64,000 bases of DNA from Ascarosepion bandense (lineage: Eukaryota; Mollusca; Cephalopoda; Sepiida; Sepiidae), in contig JBBBDQ010001156.1 of assembly GCA_037127315.1 (NCBI GenBank), forward strand, positions 1,203,501 through 1,267,500, in the 5' to 3' direction. Each line of letters starts with the position of its first letter. Position 1 is the first letter of the stretch. The position numbers and the translations under genes were made by a program. Under the pieces are notes generated by a model. The model was not told the origin of the DNA. It saw only the letters and a list, made by a program, of their open reading frames with translations, and did no database searches. This document shows, piece after piece, positions 9,906 to 20,600 of the stretch.

Positions 9906-10794
9906 AGAAAAAAATCATATTTTTTAGCAAATTTGATGGTGCTAATCCCAAAAATCATTTATTTTTATGGTTGGCTTTACTGTCCTGAAATTGCTCATTT
10001 TTGAAAAAGAATTAGTTTATGTTGGGCTGCTCTCCACCTTTCCACGGAAATCGACTATTCGAATCAATATATAAAGTAGTAGTGATTATACCTCGAGGAA
10101 GGAAGTCGAGTGAGCTGTTCACTCGGGTATTTCCGGTATTGCACCGGAAGTGTTCTACTAGTCAATCTATCACGTCTCTACGACGATACTGTATACTAAT
10201 TACCTTGTTCTGTATTCTACCAATCCTTACCTCTTGTAAATACTTCTCTTTCCTGTCAATACACCTACTTTTATACTATTAAGTTGTTTTGTATTATTTC
10301 ACATAATTCTGTTACCCGATGTAATAGTTTACGATCTTGGCTTTAGTTAATAAAAGTTGTAGAAACCCATCAATTTTCAAGTAGCCCAAACAATTTATGT
10401 TGGCCACTAGAAATATCCTATTTTTATGAAGAAAGAAAAAAAAAGAAAGTGTTTTAGAGTAAAAAAAAATAAAATAGAAGTAGCAATTTATCGCCAAAAT
10501 TAAATTAAGTGATAAAATTTATCAGTAATAAATTTTACTAAGCCTGGTACTTAAGGTGATATCAAAAAATGAAACCCTAAAACCATTTGTTTGATATTCA
10601 TAAATTTATCTCATCAAACTTATCCATTCAGTACGAAAGGAAACCAAACATATTGAGAGCTTTTATTTTCACAGTTGGAAAAAGAACTTCAACTAAAGAC
10701 ATCCCAAGATGTGAAACTTTCTGTTGGAGATGTAAAATATTTTCTGCAGTTGTTTCATCACATATATGCCATCATTATACCCCTTACTCTGGGC
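9906..10794. other. no gene recognised
   Basis: AT-rich sequence. Short open stretches at 10019-10282 and 10587-10823 have no recognisable domain. The second runs into a SINE. Confidence 0.5.
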
Positions 10795-10912
10795 ACCTCG
10801 AAATGGTTAGCAACGTTTTCTAGAAGAATTACGACTAAGTAATGTTAGATCCTGACCTGGTACTCTACACCTTCGGCCTTATGCCACATCTAAACTACGC
10901 TTAGAAAATTGC
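10795..10912 (+). mobile_element. tRNA-like SINE (family B), copy 3
   Basis: Plus-strand copy starting GGGCACCTCGAAATGGTTAG and ending 'aactacgcttagaaaa'. The B box is degraded (TTAGATCCTGACC). Confidence 0.65.
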
Positions 10913-10969
10913 CATTACAGACATTACCAGTGCGAAAGTGCAGTCCGTTGGGAAGTGAATATTTCTAGA

Positions 10970-11885
10970 ATGATAAGAGTCTAATTAATACAGTGTCTAC
11001 TCGTACTTTCACTTTAATGGTTCCCAATGAAACTTAGATATCTTTAACAAAAAAATTGTTTTTCATGAGAATTCTAAAATGGCCGTTGTATCCATGATTT
11101 TATACAAAAGTTGACCTATAATTTGAGCCATTTTTCGTTTGGAATTGTATTTTCATATAATTATAAGTGTCTAATTAATATAGTGTCCACTAGTATTTTC
11201 ACTATAATGAATCCAAATAAAACTTAAACATCTCTAGCAAAAAATTGTTTTTCATGAGAATTTTTCTTATTGATGACATTATACGAAAGTTGATCCATAA
11301 TTTAAGCATTTTTTGTTGGGAAGGGAATTTTCATAGAATGATAAATGTCTAATTAATAACGTGTCTACCAGTAATTTCACCTTAATAGATCCCAATTAAA
11401 GTTAGATATCTCTAACAAAATATTGTTTTTCATGTGAATTTTAAAATGGCCGTTTTTATCCATGACGTTATACAAAAGTTGACCCATAATTTAAGCAATG
11501 TTTTGTTGGGAAGGCAATGATAGAATGATAAAAGTCTACTTAATAACATGTCTACTAGTACTTTCACCATAATGGATCCAAATAAAAGTTGGACATATAT
11601 AACAAAAAATTGTTTTTTTATGAAAATTCTAAAATGGCCGTTCTATCCATAATTTTATACAAACGTTGACCCATAATTTAAGCAATTATTCGTTAGGAAG
11701 GGAATTTTCATAGAATATTAAGAGTCTAATTAATACAGTGTCCACTAGTACTTTTACCATAATGGATTTAAATGAAACTTAGACATCGCTAACAAAAAAT
11801 TGTCTTTCATGAGAATTCTGAAATGGATTTTTAATCCATGACGTTATACAAAAGTTCACCCATAATTTAAGCAATTATCATATTT
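10970..11885. repeat. tandem repeat, unit about 185 bp, five copies
   Basis: Units start at about 10975, 11163, 11346, 11534 and 11727. Each has 'gtctaattaata', 'atggatccaaataaaa', 'ttgtttttcatgagaatt', 'aaatggccgtt', 'acaaaagttgacccataat' and a final 'gaattttcatagaat'. Units are diverged and vary by up to 10 bp, so the array is old. A further partial unit is at 12327-12430. Confidence 0.9.
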
Positions 11886-12186
11886 CAAATTCCGAATTTA
11901 TTTATATAATTATAAAATCCATCTTCTCATCCAAGCAAGTTTCAACATATGCAGAAGTGAGCATACAGTACAAAATTGCAAACGTTAAAGGCTACCTTAA
12001 AATACATTTATAACTGTTTGTAAATAAATGCTCCGTCTAATTTTTCTCAAGTGATAGATTGACTCTACAAGTGACATTTGCATAGCTAATCTTCATAGTC
12101 CTCTGCGGAGGTTTAATATATGAAGAAAACTTTTTGCTAATATGATTTCTGCTGTCAGCTATAAACAGGATCTTCAGAAAGCACAT

Positions 12187-12326
12187 GAGTTTATTGGTAT
12201 CTCTGCAATAGCCTTTAAGAAATCTGCACCCGAACTGGCTCTTGTTCTCTCTAAAATCTACAGTAAATGCTTTGCTGCTACTTGCTTTCCTGCTGGTTGG
12301 AAATCCCTTATGTAATTCTAGTCTTT
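12187..12326 (+). mobile_element. Jockey/CR1-like LINE fragment
   Basis: Translates as ISAIAFKKSAPELALVLSKI, YSKCFAATCFPAGWKS. This matches the segment just before the first RT motif of the LINE at 35.8-38.2 kb (IPTIVLKKCAPELSSILSKL). It sits between the main satellite array and an extra satellite piece. Confidence 0.8.
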
Positions 12327-12430
12327 AATAATAGATCCAAATGAAACTTAGACATCTGTGAAAAAGATCGCATTTTATGTGTACTATTCATACGTTATAT
12401 TAAACGACAGCCCATAGTTTAGACATTTAA
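12327..12430. repeat. extra partial copy of the 185-bp repeat
   Basis: Contains 'gatccaaatgaaacttagac' and a weakly kept version of the rest of the unit. Confidence 0.6.
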
Positions 12431-12437
12431 CATTTTT

Positions 12438-12439
<2 letters not shown>

Positions 12440-12494
<55 letters not shown>
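12440..12494. repeat. (TA)n microsatellite
   Basis: TA run directly abutting the ribozyme-bearing repeat on its 3' side (minus-strand sense). Confidence 0.95.
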
Positions 12495-12497
<3 letters not shown>

Positions 12498-12550
12498 CAT
12501 CCGCAGACAGATCTGTTTCGCAGCTCATCAGTACAGTTAGACTCCGATTG
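12495..12550 (-). ncRNA. hammerhead ribozyme motif with collapsed helix II
   Basis: CTGATGA (complement of 12524-12530), a 5-nt GCTGC in place of helix II, GAAAC, an ACAGATCTGT helix III and a GTC triplet. Compared with 20235-20296 it has lost 8 nt of helix II. Confidence 0.6.
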
Positions 12551-12640
12551 CTTTTAACCCAGGATTGAAACCCGGCCGAAGTGGCGCCAGTCGGCGATTC
12601 TACCTCTGGGCTATGGGCGCTCGGTAGAAGAAGGCATATA
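12495..12640 (-). mobile_element. SINE-like element: tRNA-type head plus hammerhead core (family HH-2, copy a)
   Basis: On the minus strand the order is an A-box-like TAGCCCAGAGGTAGAATCG (12600-12613 region), a B-box-like GGGTTTCAATCCTGGG (12561-12573 region), then AAAAGCAATCGGAGTC and the ribozyme core CTGATGA-GCTGC-GAAAC-AGATCTGTC, then a (TA)n run. The 3' half matches 20235-20296. Here helix II is shortened to a few bases, so this copy is probably inactive. The layout resembles the schistosome Sm-alpha elements, in which a pol III promoter precedes a hammerhead. Confidence 0.68.
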
Positions 12641-12703
12641 TTTTCGCATGTATATTATCATTATACACGCGCAATAGCCAGAGTGCTCTAATTAATTACT
12701 GAA

Positions 12704-12706
<3 letters not shown>

Positions 12707-12781
<75 letters not shown>
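12707..12781. repeat. (TA)n then (GA)n microsatellites
   Basis: TA run to about 12742, followed by a GA run to 12781. Confidence 0.95.
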
Positions 12782-12783
<2 letters not shown>

Positions 12784-13479
12784 CGCCCAAAACTGTAGAC
12801 ACACTTCACGAAGGGAAAAAATAACTTGTGCAGATATTATAATACTAAATTCATTCAGGCATCTTGTGATTATTATATCATAGACTCTACAATCACAAGA
12901 GATGCTCAAAATGCCGACCTTTATCTTTCAGAAGTTTTTACTACGGTGAACTACTGCTTGGAGAAAGTTGCCAAAACTGAGATTGCTGCAAATGTATTTT
13001 CCATTTCATGTCAAGGACTTCCGATGTAGTCAGTTTTCTGCGATATAGAACATCCTTTCGAATCTTCTATAGGCAAAAATGCAGGTTTTAACTCAAGAGA
13101 ACGTGATATGTGTATTCGACTGTACACTTTGCCCTTGAAATCCTCATTCGGATAAGCTCGCACGTCTTCCTAGTAGTGTGACGGTGCTCTACTTTGTTGA
13201 AAGAAAAGTTATTAATTTATATAAATGTCCTATGTGAAACTTATCGCAATTTAACAAAACTGCAAAAAAAAAGAGATTTTACTTTCTTGAAGTGTTTTTG
13301 ACATATACTTGTGGACATTTTATGTATGACAAATTAATGGGTTTATTTTTGAACCGTGATTTTTATTAATAGTTATATAGTCAGTTTGTTTTTTTGTTTG
13401 TCCTCTTGAGCTTCTAGATGTCCATATACTTCTTGAATGTCCTTGAAACTAATTGATTCATTCAATTCTTGTCTGCGTT
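12782..13479. other. no gene recognised
   Basis: Unique sequence. An open stretch at 12826-13029 has no recognisable motif. Confidence 0.5.
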
Positions 13480-14460
13480 CAGTCCGGTTTTCTAATAATC
13501 AAGAACCTATATTGAGAGCAAACCGCCTGCATACGTACAGGAAATGGGCTCAGTAGATATACAATAATAGAAAGGGGTGTAAGACAAGGATGTGTTTTTT
13601 CACTGGAACTATTCAAACTATACAGTGGGGCAATTCTGAGAGAACTGGCGGCCACAAACTGAACAATATAAAATTCGCAGATCACACAATGCTGATAGCA
13701 GACAGAACGAAAACTACAAGACCTCCCACAAAAGATAGCTAAAGAAAGTGAAAAGAAAAGACTAAACAAAATCTACACGAAAACTGAATGCATGGTCATT
13801 AGCAAAAAGAAGAACTCAAAATGCCAAGTACAGGGCAGAGATATTAAATCAAACAAGTACATAAATTTCAATACGTGAGAAGTGTTCTAACAGAGAACAG
13901 AAAGTGCGATACTGATATCCGAAGGGTCATTAACATACCTAAAGACGAATTTCTAAAGCTAAGCAGAGTATTTAGAGACAGGAAAACTTCGTTGGAAACA
14001 AAGAAAAGAGTACTAGACTGTCATAGGATATCTCTCCTTCTATATAGCAGCGAATGCTGGTCAATCTCATCAAAGATGAAGTAAATACCAGAAGCAACCA
14101 AAATATGGTTCTACAGAAGAATGCTGAGGATACTATGGACCTAACATGTGAGCAAAGATGAGGTTTTAGAGAGGATAGAAACGAAAATAAAAAGTTAACA
14201 CCAGGAAGAGACTGCTGAACATTCTGAGACATTTAAGGAGGAAGAAGGGCTGAGAGAATCTGATACTTAGTGGACGGATGGAGCGAAAGAGAGACAGGAG
14301 AAAACTACGCGTGTCACACTTGATGGGCTTGAGCAAGTGGATTGCAGGGCAGGGTTTGAGGGAGGTACTAAGAAAAATGTGTTAAGAGCAACAAGAAATA
14401 GGTGGATGTGAAACGCAAAGATGGCTTACGTCACGAAGGGAAACGGCACATAAAAGAAGT
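13480..14460 (+). pseudogene. RTE-type LINE, RT C-terminal half
   Basis: Broken frames read, in order: a GVRQGC-like block (13570-13590), KFADHTMLIAD (motif C, normally KYADDTVLIAD, so the second Asp is His), TECMVISKKKNSK, SVLTENRKCDTDIRR, KLSRVFRDRKTSLETKKRVL, SSECWSISSKMK, KIWFYRRMLRI and KDEVLERIETK, then a diverged end with VLRATRN. This is the RTE/BovB arrangement. The RNA-templated polymerase is dead by catalytic change and frameshifts. Confidence 0.85.
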
Positions 14461-14529
14461 GTAAATATGCCAACTATTTCACCATTTCCCTCCTTGCCTA
14501 CATTGTCATTCACTTCTTTCATGATGAGT

Positions 14530-15137
14530 AATAGTAAATGCTAGACAATCTCATCAAAGATTAAGGATAGGCTTGAGGCAGCAGACATGTTGTTTTACAG
14601 AAGGATGCTGAGTATACCATGGACTGAACACGTGTGAAACGATGAGATGTTGGAAAGGATGCAAACGAGAAGAAAGCTCATACTAAATATCAAGAAGAGA
14701 CAAATGAGGTTCCTGTGACACGTAATGAAGAATGAGGACCTGGAGAACTTAATAACCACAGGCAACCTTTGAAATTTCTCTCACCCGATCAACACAGTCG
14801 ACTAAAAACTTTATTGGGCAATTAAAGTCAGGCGACTATGAATAAAATGGAGTCGGTCGAGTAAAATGATCTTGTGGCGAGTAAACTTTCCCACGCTCTC
14901 GACCGCCGGTCGAGTGGTTTATTTTTTAAATCTCAAAGGCTACTCAAAGGTCGGATATAAGAAAGGAGAGACATGGGAAAGCAGCGCGAGACGTACTTGT
15001 TTTATCTGAGCAAATGGTCCGAGGAGCGGAGTTTAGAAGAGATACCAGGAGAAAAAATATTGAGAGCGACAAGAAACAGAGCCAAGTAGAAGTCCACGAT
15101 CGCCTACGTCCGGAAAAGTTGTAGAACTCGTAGGTTT
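14530..15137 (+). pseudogene. second RTE 3' fragment, interrupted
   Basis: First part (14530-14763) reads TISSKIKDRLEAADMLFYRR, NDEMLERMQTRRKL and LENLITTGN. A roughly 195-bp foreign piece follows (about 14764-14957). The second part ends with EIPGEKILRATRNRAK and STIAYVRK, the expected RTE C terminus. It lies in the same direction as the RTE remnant just upstream, so this is a tandem pair. Confidence 0.75.
14764..14957. other. insertion inside RTE fragment, unclassified
   Basis: The RTE reading is continuous if this block is removed. It contains repeated 'gtcgagt/ggtcgag' motifs and no open frame. Confidence 0.4.
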
Positions 15138-15205
15138 TTTAACCTGTTGTTCATGCATTTACTTTTATAAAGAGTGCTCGATACAAACGTAGAGCGTTAT
15201 ATTGC

Positions 15206-15208
<3 letters not shown>

Positions 15209-15262
<54 letters not shown>
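15209..15262. repeat. (TA)n microsatellite
   Basis: Pure TA run, with a shorter one at 15409-15432 followed by GA repeats. Confidence 0.95.
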
Positions 15263-15265
<3 letters not shown>

Positions 15266-15479
15266 CATGCAGTGTGGGTATAGAAGAATCCAAAGGAGTA
15301 TCCTGTACATACAGTTGTAGGATAAAGACGGAAGCTGATGATGGTTTGCCTGAAATAAGCCCATATTTCTATTTACCATGAAATAACGTGTCTGCCTTAA
15401 TTTTTCTTATATATATATATATATATATATAGGGAGAGAGAGAGAGAAGGAGAGAGTGGATAATGAGAATGTACGTGGT

Positions 15480-15660
15480 AGTAATGGATGACAGCGCAAA
15501 TTGAGAAACTGGAGATCCAAATTTGAATTCTAGTCGTGTTCGTTACGTTCTACGTACTAATACACTTGGAAAAGGTATGAACCCATCACTTTTCCTGAAT
15601 CCAGCTATGGGTAAAATAGCATTACAGGTCGGGTTCTATTCCCGTGAGCTGTAACCGGTT
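15480..15660 (+). mobile_element. diverged SINE (family A)
   Basis: Plus-strand copy with a decayed B box (AAATTTGAATTCTAG), 'acttggaaaaggtat' and 'ccagctatgggtaaa', in the same order as the younger copies. Confidence 0.6.
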
Positions 15661-15725
15661 TAGGAGAAATGCCTCAAATATTGATAAAGAGAAGGCAAGT
15701 CTGGTCTGCGTTGTTAGCAACCGGA

Positions 15726-15917
15726 TTATGCATTCAAATTAGGAGTCTCTAAGATATCTGATATTATGCTGAATTTCTTCCTGGCAGCTTCTTCAACTAC
15801 ACTGGTGATTTTCTCTTGGACAATATTAGGGACTTCATGAACTGCCGATATATCTCCTTCAAGAGGGCACAGACTCATGATCACGCGACGCTGACGGATG
15901 CCATAGTTGTAGTTCAA
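15726..15917 (-). other. short open frame, not recognised
   Basis: A 63-codon frame of mixed composition (charged and hydrophobic, not low complexity), with EKITSVVEEAARKKFSIISD forming a plausible amphipathic helix. No repeat copy of it was noticed in the window. It could be an exon or chance. Confidence 0.2.
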
Positions 15918-16154
15918 AGCTTATTCTGTGGAATTACCACCATTTACCTGAAGAGCGAAATTATTCAAAATTCAGAAACCAGTGTCTTATAACTTATTTA
16001 GATTGTTAACTCCAGTAACGTAATTTAAGTCGACTGTACCGCAGTTTTTTTAAATCAAGTTCTCTCTACCCCCCCCCTCTCTCTCTCTCTTTCTATGCAT
16101 CTGTCTATCCAAATCTCTTCATTTTCTATCTATCACTCAAAATATTTGTGTTTG

Positions 16155-16158
<4 letters not shown>

Positions 16159-16214
<56 letters not shown>
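16159..16214. repeat. (TA)n microsatellite at mariner end
   Basis: TA run directly against the left terminal repeat of the mariner, consistent with TA target choice. Confidence 0.95.
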
Positions 16215-16218
<4 letters not shown>

Positions 16219-16317
16219 GTCGGTGTAAAAGTTTTTGCCGATTTAAAATTTCATCTTGAAAATGGAAAATAAAACTGCGTGTTTTTAAAAATCTTTATTG
16301 GTAACGACCTTTGCTCT

Positions 16318-16870
16318 CTATAACTTGATTCCTCCTGTCAACGAGCTTATAAAAATTCTTCGCTTGTAAAATTCTTTAGGCTTTGATGTGAAATATGAAT
16401 CTAACTCATGTTCAATCTCCTCTCGTGATGTTAACCAAAGGTCATCTGAATGGTTTGGTAATCCTCGAAACAAGTGATAATCCGAGAGAGATAAGCCAGG
16501 GGAATATGCAGGATTGGGCAAGATTTCCCAACCAAATTCTCCTAGGAAATCTTTGGTCAGGAGTACTGTGTGAGGACGATCATTATCATGGTGGAAGATG
16601 ACTCCCTTTCTGTTGACAAAAGATGGTCGTTTTCGGGTCAAAGCAGTTTTCAAACGACGAAGTTGATCACAATAGAGACTATCAGTAATTTGGTTTGACT
16701 GCTGTCTAAAAGTTCGTAATGGATGATCCCTTCAATACCCCACCATACGCTCAACATGATCTTTTGGGATGAAGTCCTGCTCTGGGTTGCTGAACTGGTC
16801 CTTCTCCTCGATTTATCCACGATCGCCGAACTTTAACTTTATGGTAGAGAATCCACTTCTCATCAGCTGT
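16318..16870 (-). pseudogene. mariner transposase, catalytic region
   Basis: The frame carries TADEKWILYHKVKVRRSWI (first catalytic Asp), then after frameshifts GVIFHHDNDRPHT (second Asp) and YSPGLSLSDYHLF (third Asp, DD34D-type spacing), ending near NQVIESKGRYQ. This is the cut-and-paste enzyme of mariner elements. The DNA-binding N-terminal half is deleted and the rest is frameshifted, so it cannot be active. Confidence 0.9.
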
Positions 16871-16871
16871 G

Positions 16872-18296
16872 ACAAGCCTATCAAAAAATGCTGTATGAAG
16901 GTGTTATGAAAGCAAAGCTTCGCAACAAGAAACACGTTACATTTGCATTGGAACCTCTATGAAACTCATAGAGTAGAGCATGCCTAATGTGTTCTTTAGA
17001 TAGAAAGAAAATGAGTGAGAATATTGCAGAAAAATATGAATGATGCTTTAACAAGCCTACCAAAAATGCTGTATGAAGCTGTCGTGAAAGCAAAGATTCG
17101 CAACAAGAAATACGTTGCATTTGCATTGGATTCTCTGTGAAACTCATAGAGTAGAGCAAGCCTAATGTGTTCTTTAGATGGTAAGAAAATGAGTGAGAAT
17201 ATTGCAGAAAAATATGAATGATGCTTTAACAAGCCTACCAAAAATGCTGTATGAAGCTGTCGTGAAAGCAAAGATTCGCAACAAGAAATACGTTGCATTT
17301 GCATTGGATTCTCTGTGAAACTCATAGAGTAGAGCAAGCCTAATGTGTTCTTTAGATGGTAAGAAAATGGGTGAGAATATTGCAGAAAAATATGAATGAT
17401 GCTTTAACAAGCCTACCAAAAATGCTGTATGAAGCTGTCGTGAAAGCAAAGATTCGCAACAAGAAATACGTTGCATTTGCATTGGATTCTCTGTGAAACT
17501 CATAGAGTAGAGCAAGCCTAATGTGTTCTTTAGATGGTAAGAAAATGAGTGAGAATATTGCAGAAAAATATGAATGATGCTTTAACAAGCCTACCAAAAA
17601 TGCTGTATGAAGCTGTCGTGAAAGCAAAGATTCGCAACAAGAAATACGTTGCATTTGCATTGGATTCTCTGTGAAACTCATAGAGTAGAGCAAGCCTAAT
17701 GTGTTCTTTAGATGGTAAGAAAATGAGTGAGAATATTGCAGAAAAATATGAATGATGCTTTAACAAGCCTACCAAAAATGCTGTATGAAGCTGTCGTGAA
17801 AGCAAAGATTCGCAACAAGAAATACGTTGCATTTGCATTGGATTCTCTGTGAAACTCATAGAGTAGAGCAAGCCTAATGTGTTCTTTAGATGGTAAGAAA
17901 ATGGGTGAGAATATTGCAGAAAAATATGAATGATGCTTTAACAAGCCTACCAAAAATGCTGTATGAAGCTGTCGTGAAAGCAAAGATTCGCAACAAGAAA
18001 TACGTTGCATTTGCATTGGATTCTCTGTGAAACTCATAGAGTAGAGCAAGCCTAATGTGTTCTTTAGATGGTAAGAAAATGAGTGAGAATATTGCAGAAA
18101 AATATGAATGATGCTTTAACAAGCCTACCAAAAATGCTGTATGAAGCTGTCGTGAAAGCAAAGATTCGCAACAAGAAATACGTTGCATTTGCATTGGATT
18201 CTCTGTGAAACTCATAGAGTAGAGCAAGCCTAATGTGTTCTTTAGATGGTAAGAAAATGGGTGAGAATATTGCAGAAAAATATGAATGATGCTTTA
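16872..18296 (-). repeat. 178-bp tandem array derived from mariner 5' end, 8 units
   Basis: Units start at 16872, 17051, 17229, 17407, 17585, 17763, 17941 and 18119. Each unit joins the 5' UTR and first codons of the transposase (SKEHIRLALLYEFHRESNAN) to the residues just before the first catalytic Asp (ASYSIFGRLV). Units 2-8 are nearly identical. Alternating aaaatgAgtg/aaaatgGgtg variants show that units were copied in blocks. Open frames of 113 codons across it are repeat readings, not genes. Confidence 0.97.
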
Positions 18297-18427
18297 ATAA
18301 TGTGAATGAAAAAAACATAAAATAATAATGGTGATATGTTTAAGTAATAATAATATGCATAAAATAAATTACAATAATTTAAAATGCCCCTTTTACAAAC
18401 CGGCAAAAAATATCTCACTGACCTGAT

Positions 18428-18720
18428 TTATATGTATGCATATATCTACCCATATTTATTTAATCTCAGCTTTTTCACAATTTTCCTATTTAAATTATAT
18501 ATTTTAACGCTCTATTCAGAGAATTGTTAAAAATATGCCATTTTATCTTCCTATTACCGCTTCCAACTATTATTCTATTTTATATCATCAGATATCATTC
18601 ATATAGTTTATCTTTAACTATTTTCTTTTCACTCTTTTTAGCTCTATTCCTCATATCACACATCCTCTCCCCGCATCTCTCTCTCTCTCTCTCTCTCTTC
18701 CTATCGAATATAAAAACCTA
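18428..18720. other. AT-rich and (TC)n sequence, no gene
   Basis: Pyrimidine-rich towards the end with a (TC) run near 18677-18700. Confidence 0.6.
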
Positions 18721-18739
18721 TCTTATTTTTTTTCCAGAT

Positions 18740-19035
18740 TTTCTTCATCCTTATTTCGCTCTCTACCGGGCCCCTAGCTTAAACCTTGTCTCGTCTTAGA
18801 TGAGCCCAGACATGACCCTGAAGATTGCTAGCGTGCCTCGTCTTTCTAGCCGCCTGATTTGGGAAAAAGCAAATAGAATCAGATATCCGTCGACAGCCCC
18901 AGGCCGCAATTACAAACCCTATCGAATCCTATTAGCGATCAGTGGAGCGATCCAAAGAGGGCCACCCTCTGCAACAGGATAACGAAGGCAAGTTAATTAA
19001 GACTTCCTGCTGCTGCTACCGCTGATGCTTCTGCA
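18740..19035. other. isolated GC-richer block, not recognised
   Basis: About 300 bp of distinctly higher GC than the surroundings, with an open frame at 18800-18982 on the plus strand. No domain or RNA gene recognised. It could be an exon or an old insertion. Confidence 0.3.
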
Positions 19036-19079
19036 GTTAGTTTCGTTTTTGTGAGGAGACAGGGAAGAAAGAAGTTCCG

Positions 19080-19790
19080 GGAAAGGTCCAGTTTTAGTGG
19101 GGGGAAAAAAGGATCAGACATTTTCGTTGGACGTGAATTGGAAGATTAAGTAAAACTTTGGGGAAGAAGGAATAAATGAAAAGAAAAGAAAAAATGTAAA
19201 AAAAAAAAAAGAAAGACGGTGTGAGTAGGCATATAATGAAACAGACCACGATCCAGTAAGGAAGACGGATAAGGCAAAAAAGAAAGAAAGAAAGAAAGAA
19301 AGAAAGGAAAGAAAAAAAGAAAATGATAAGCAATTACCCAATAAAGGGGAAGTTTAAATTTAACGAGAAGAAAGAAAGAAAAGAAGAGAAGGAATAGAAA
19401 GAGAAAAAAAGAAAATAATAAAGAAAGAAAGAAAGAAAGAAAGAAAAAAGAAGAAGGAAAGAAAGAAAAGGAAGAAAAAGGAAAATAATAAGCAAGTACT
19501 CAATAATGGGGGAGTGTAAATTTAATGAGAAAGAAAGAAAGAAAGAAAGAAAGAGTGGAAGACAGGCTTATAAAGAAAGAAAGAAGGAAAGAAAAAAAGA
19601 AAGAAAGAAAGTAAACAAAATGAAAGAATAAGAGAATAGAACATCTACCACGAGTCAGTAATGATGTGTAAAAAGTAAAAATTTAGAAAGAAGAATGAAA
19701 GTAAGAACGTAAAAGAAAAAGGGAGAATGAAAGAGAAAGAATGAAAGAGAAAAGTACAGTGAGCATTAAATCTAGGAGAGACAAAGTGGG
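19080..19790. repeat. purine-rich (AAAG)n-type low-complexity DNA
   Basis: Nearly all A/G on the plus strand with several (AAAG)n runs. Open frames on the minus strand are Phe/Ser/Leu readings of it. Confidence 0.9.
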
Positions 19791-20183
19791 AACTGAATAT
19801 GCAAAAAGAAAGAAAGAATCAGCTCAACAAGGCTGTAGAGAGGAAGAAGAAAATAAGGCTTAAAAGTGAAGGAATAGATGAAAGAAGAAAGGAAGAAAAA
19901 CAAGCTGAAATGCAAATAACAGACGAAAGAATGATGCTGAAAATAAAGAAGATGAATAGATATCAAATGCCAATAAAAATGAAAACGAAAAAGAACCCCC
20001 CCCCACAAAAGGAGAAACAGACAGGAACAATAATAGCATGAACCAATTAAGAAAATTCAAAATAAATGCATCCTACAAATAAAGGAGTCAAAATAATTCA
20101 ACGGGTTATTTAGATTTATAAGCATAAATGAAGCATGTTGAAAAAATAAAATAGGAGACATTGCTTTTAGAACGAGATTCGTG

Positions 20184-20190
<7 letters not shown>

Positions 20191-20234
<44 letters not shown>
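20191..20234. repeat. (TATC)n microsatellite
   Basis: Eleven TATC units end exactly at the ribozyme-bearing repeat. Confidence 0.95.
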
Positions 20235-20300
20235 TGTCATCCGCAGACAGATCTGTTTCGCTGTATCACAGCTCATCAGTACGATAAGACTCCGATTGCT
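20235..20300 (-). ncRNA. hammerhead ribozyme, complete core (family HH-2, copy b)
   Basis: On the minus strand: CTGATGA (complement of 20273-20279), helix II GCTGT/ACAGC with a 3-nt GAT loop (20260-20272), GAAAC (20255-20259), helix III within ACAGATCTGT, and GTC with cleavage expected between 20246 and 20245. Helix I pairs TCGTA with TGCGG (two G-U wobbles), and an outer GTC pairs with GAC beyond an internal loop. The core is intact at every universally conserved position I can check. It is truncated upstream, so the tRNA-like head seen at 12550-12640 is missing. Confidence 0.78.
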
Positions 20301-20511
20301 TTTATATACATGTGTGTGTGTGTGTTACGTTAAAAACGACAGCGGAGCCCAGTATAGTATGTAATGGTATAATCCATTGAATTTGTTGCTGCATAAGAAT
20401 TCATTTTTAGAATTAGGCTATCAGACAACCTTCAGACAACCATATATATATATAATTTGATTACAGGATGCAGGTTTGCGTAGACCTAGACACAATTTCG
20501 GTTCTCAAGCA

Positions 20512-20514
<3 letters not shown>

Positions 20515-20587
<73 letters not shown>

Positions 20588-20600
20588 CACACACACATGT
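20515..20600. repeat. (TC)n(CA)n microsatellite
   Basis: TC run followed by CA run. Confidence 0.95.

Larger units (their letters stand above)
16215..18427 (-). mobile_element. mariner transposon with internal satellite
   Basis: Left end reads TGAGGTCGGTGTAAAAGTTT and the reverse complement of the right end reads TCAGGTCAGTGAGATATTTT, both followed by TTGCCG. These are recognisable terminal inverted repeats. Inside are a broken transposase frame (16318-16900) and an 8-copy 178-bp array (16872-18296), followed by the original 5' UTR. Confidence 0.85.

Noticed and set aside
12555..12640. Functional tRNA gene
   Set aside because: A and B boxes are present, but the cloverleaf stems do not close well and the sequence continues into a ribozyme-bearing repeat.
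16840..16870. CTGATGA word on the minus strand in the mariner
   Set aside because: It encodes the ADE of the TADEKW transposase motif; no hammerhead context.
16996..18227. Series of 113-codon minus-strand open frames that look like a multigene family
   Set aside because: They are successive readings of the 178-bp mariner-derived tandem array, each spanning about two units.
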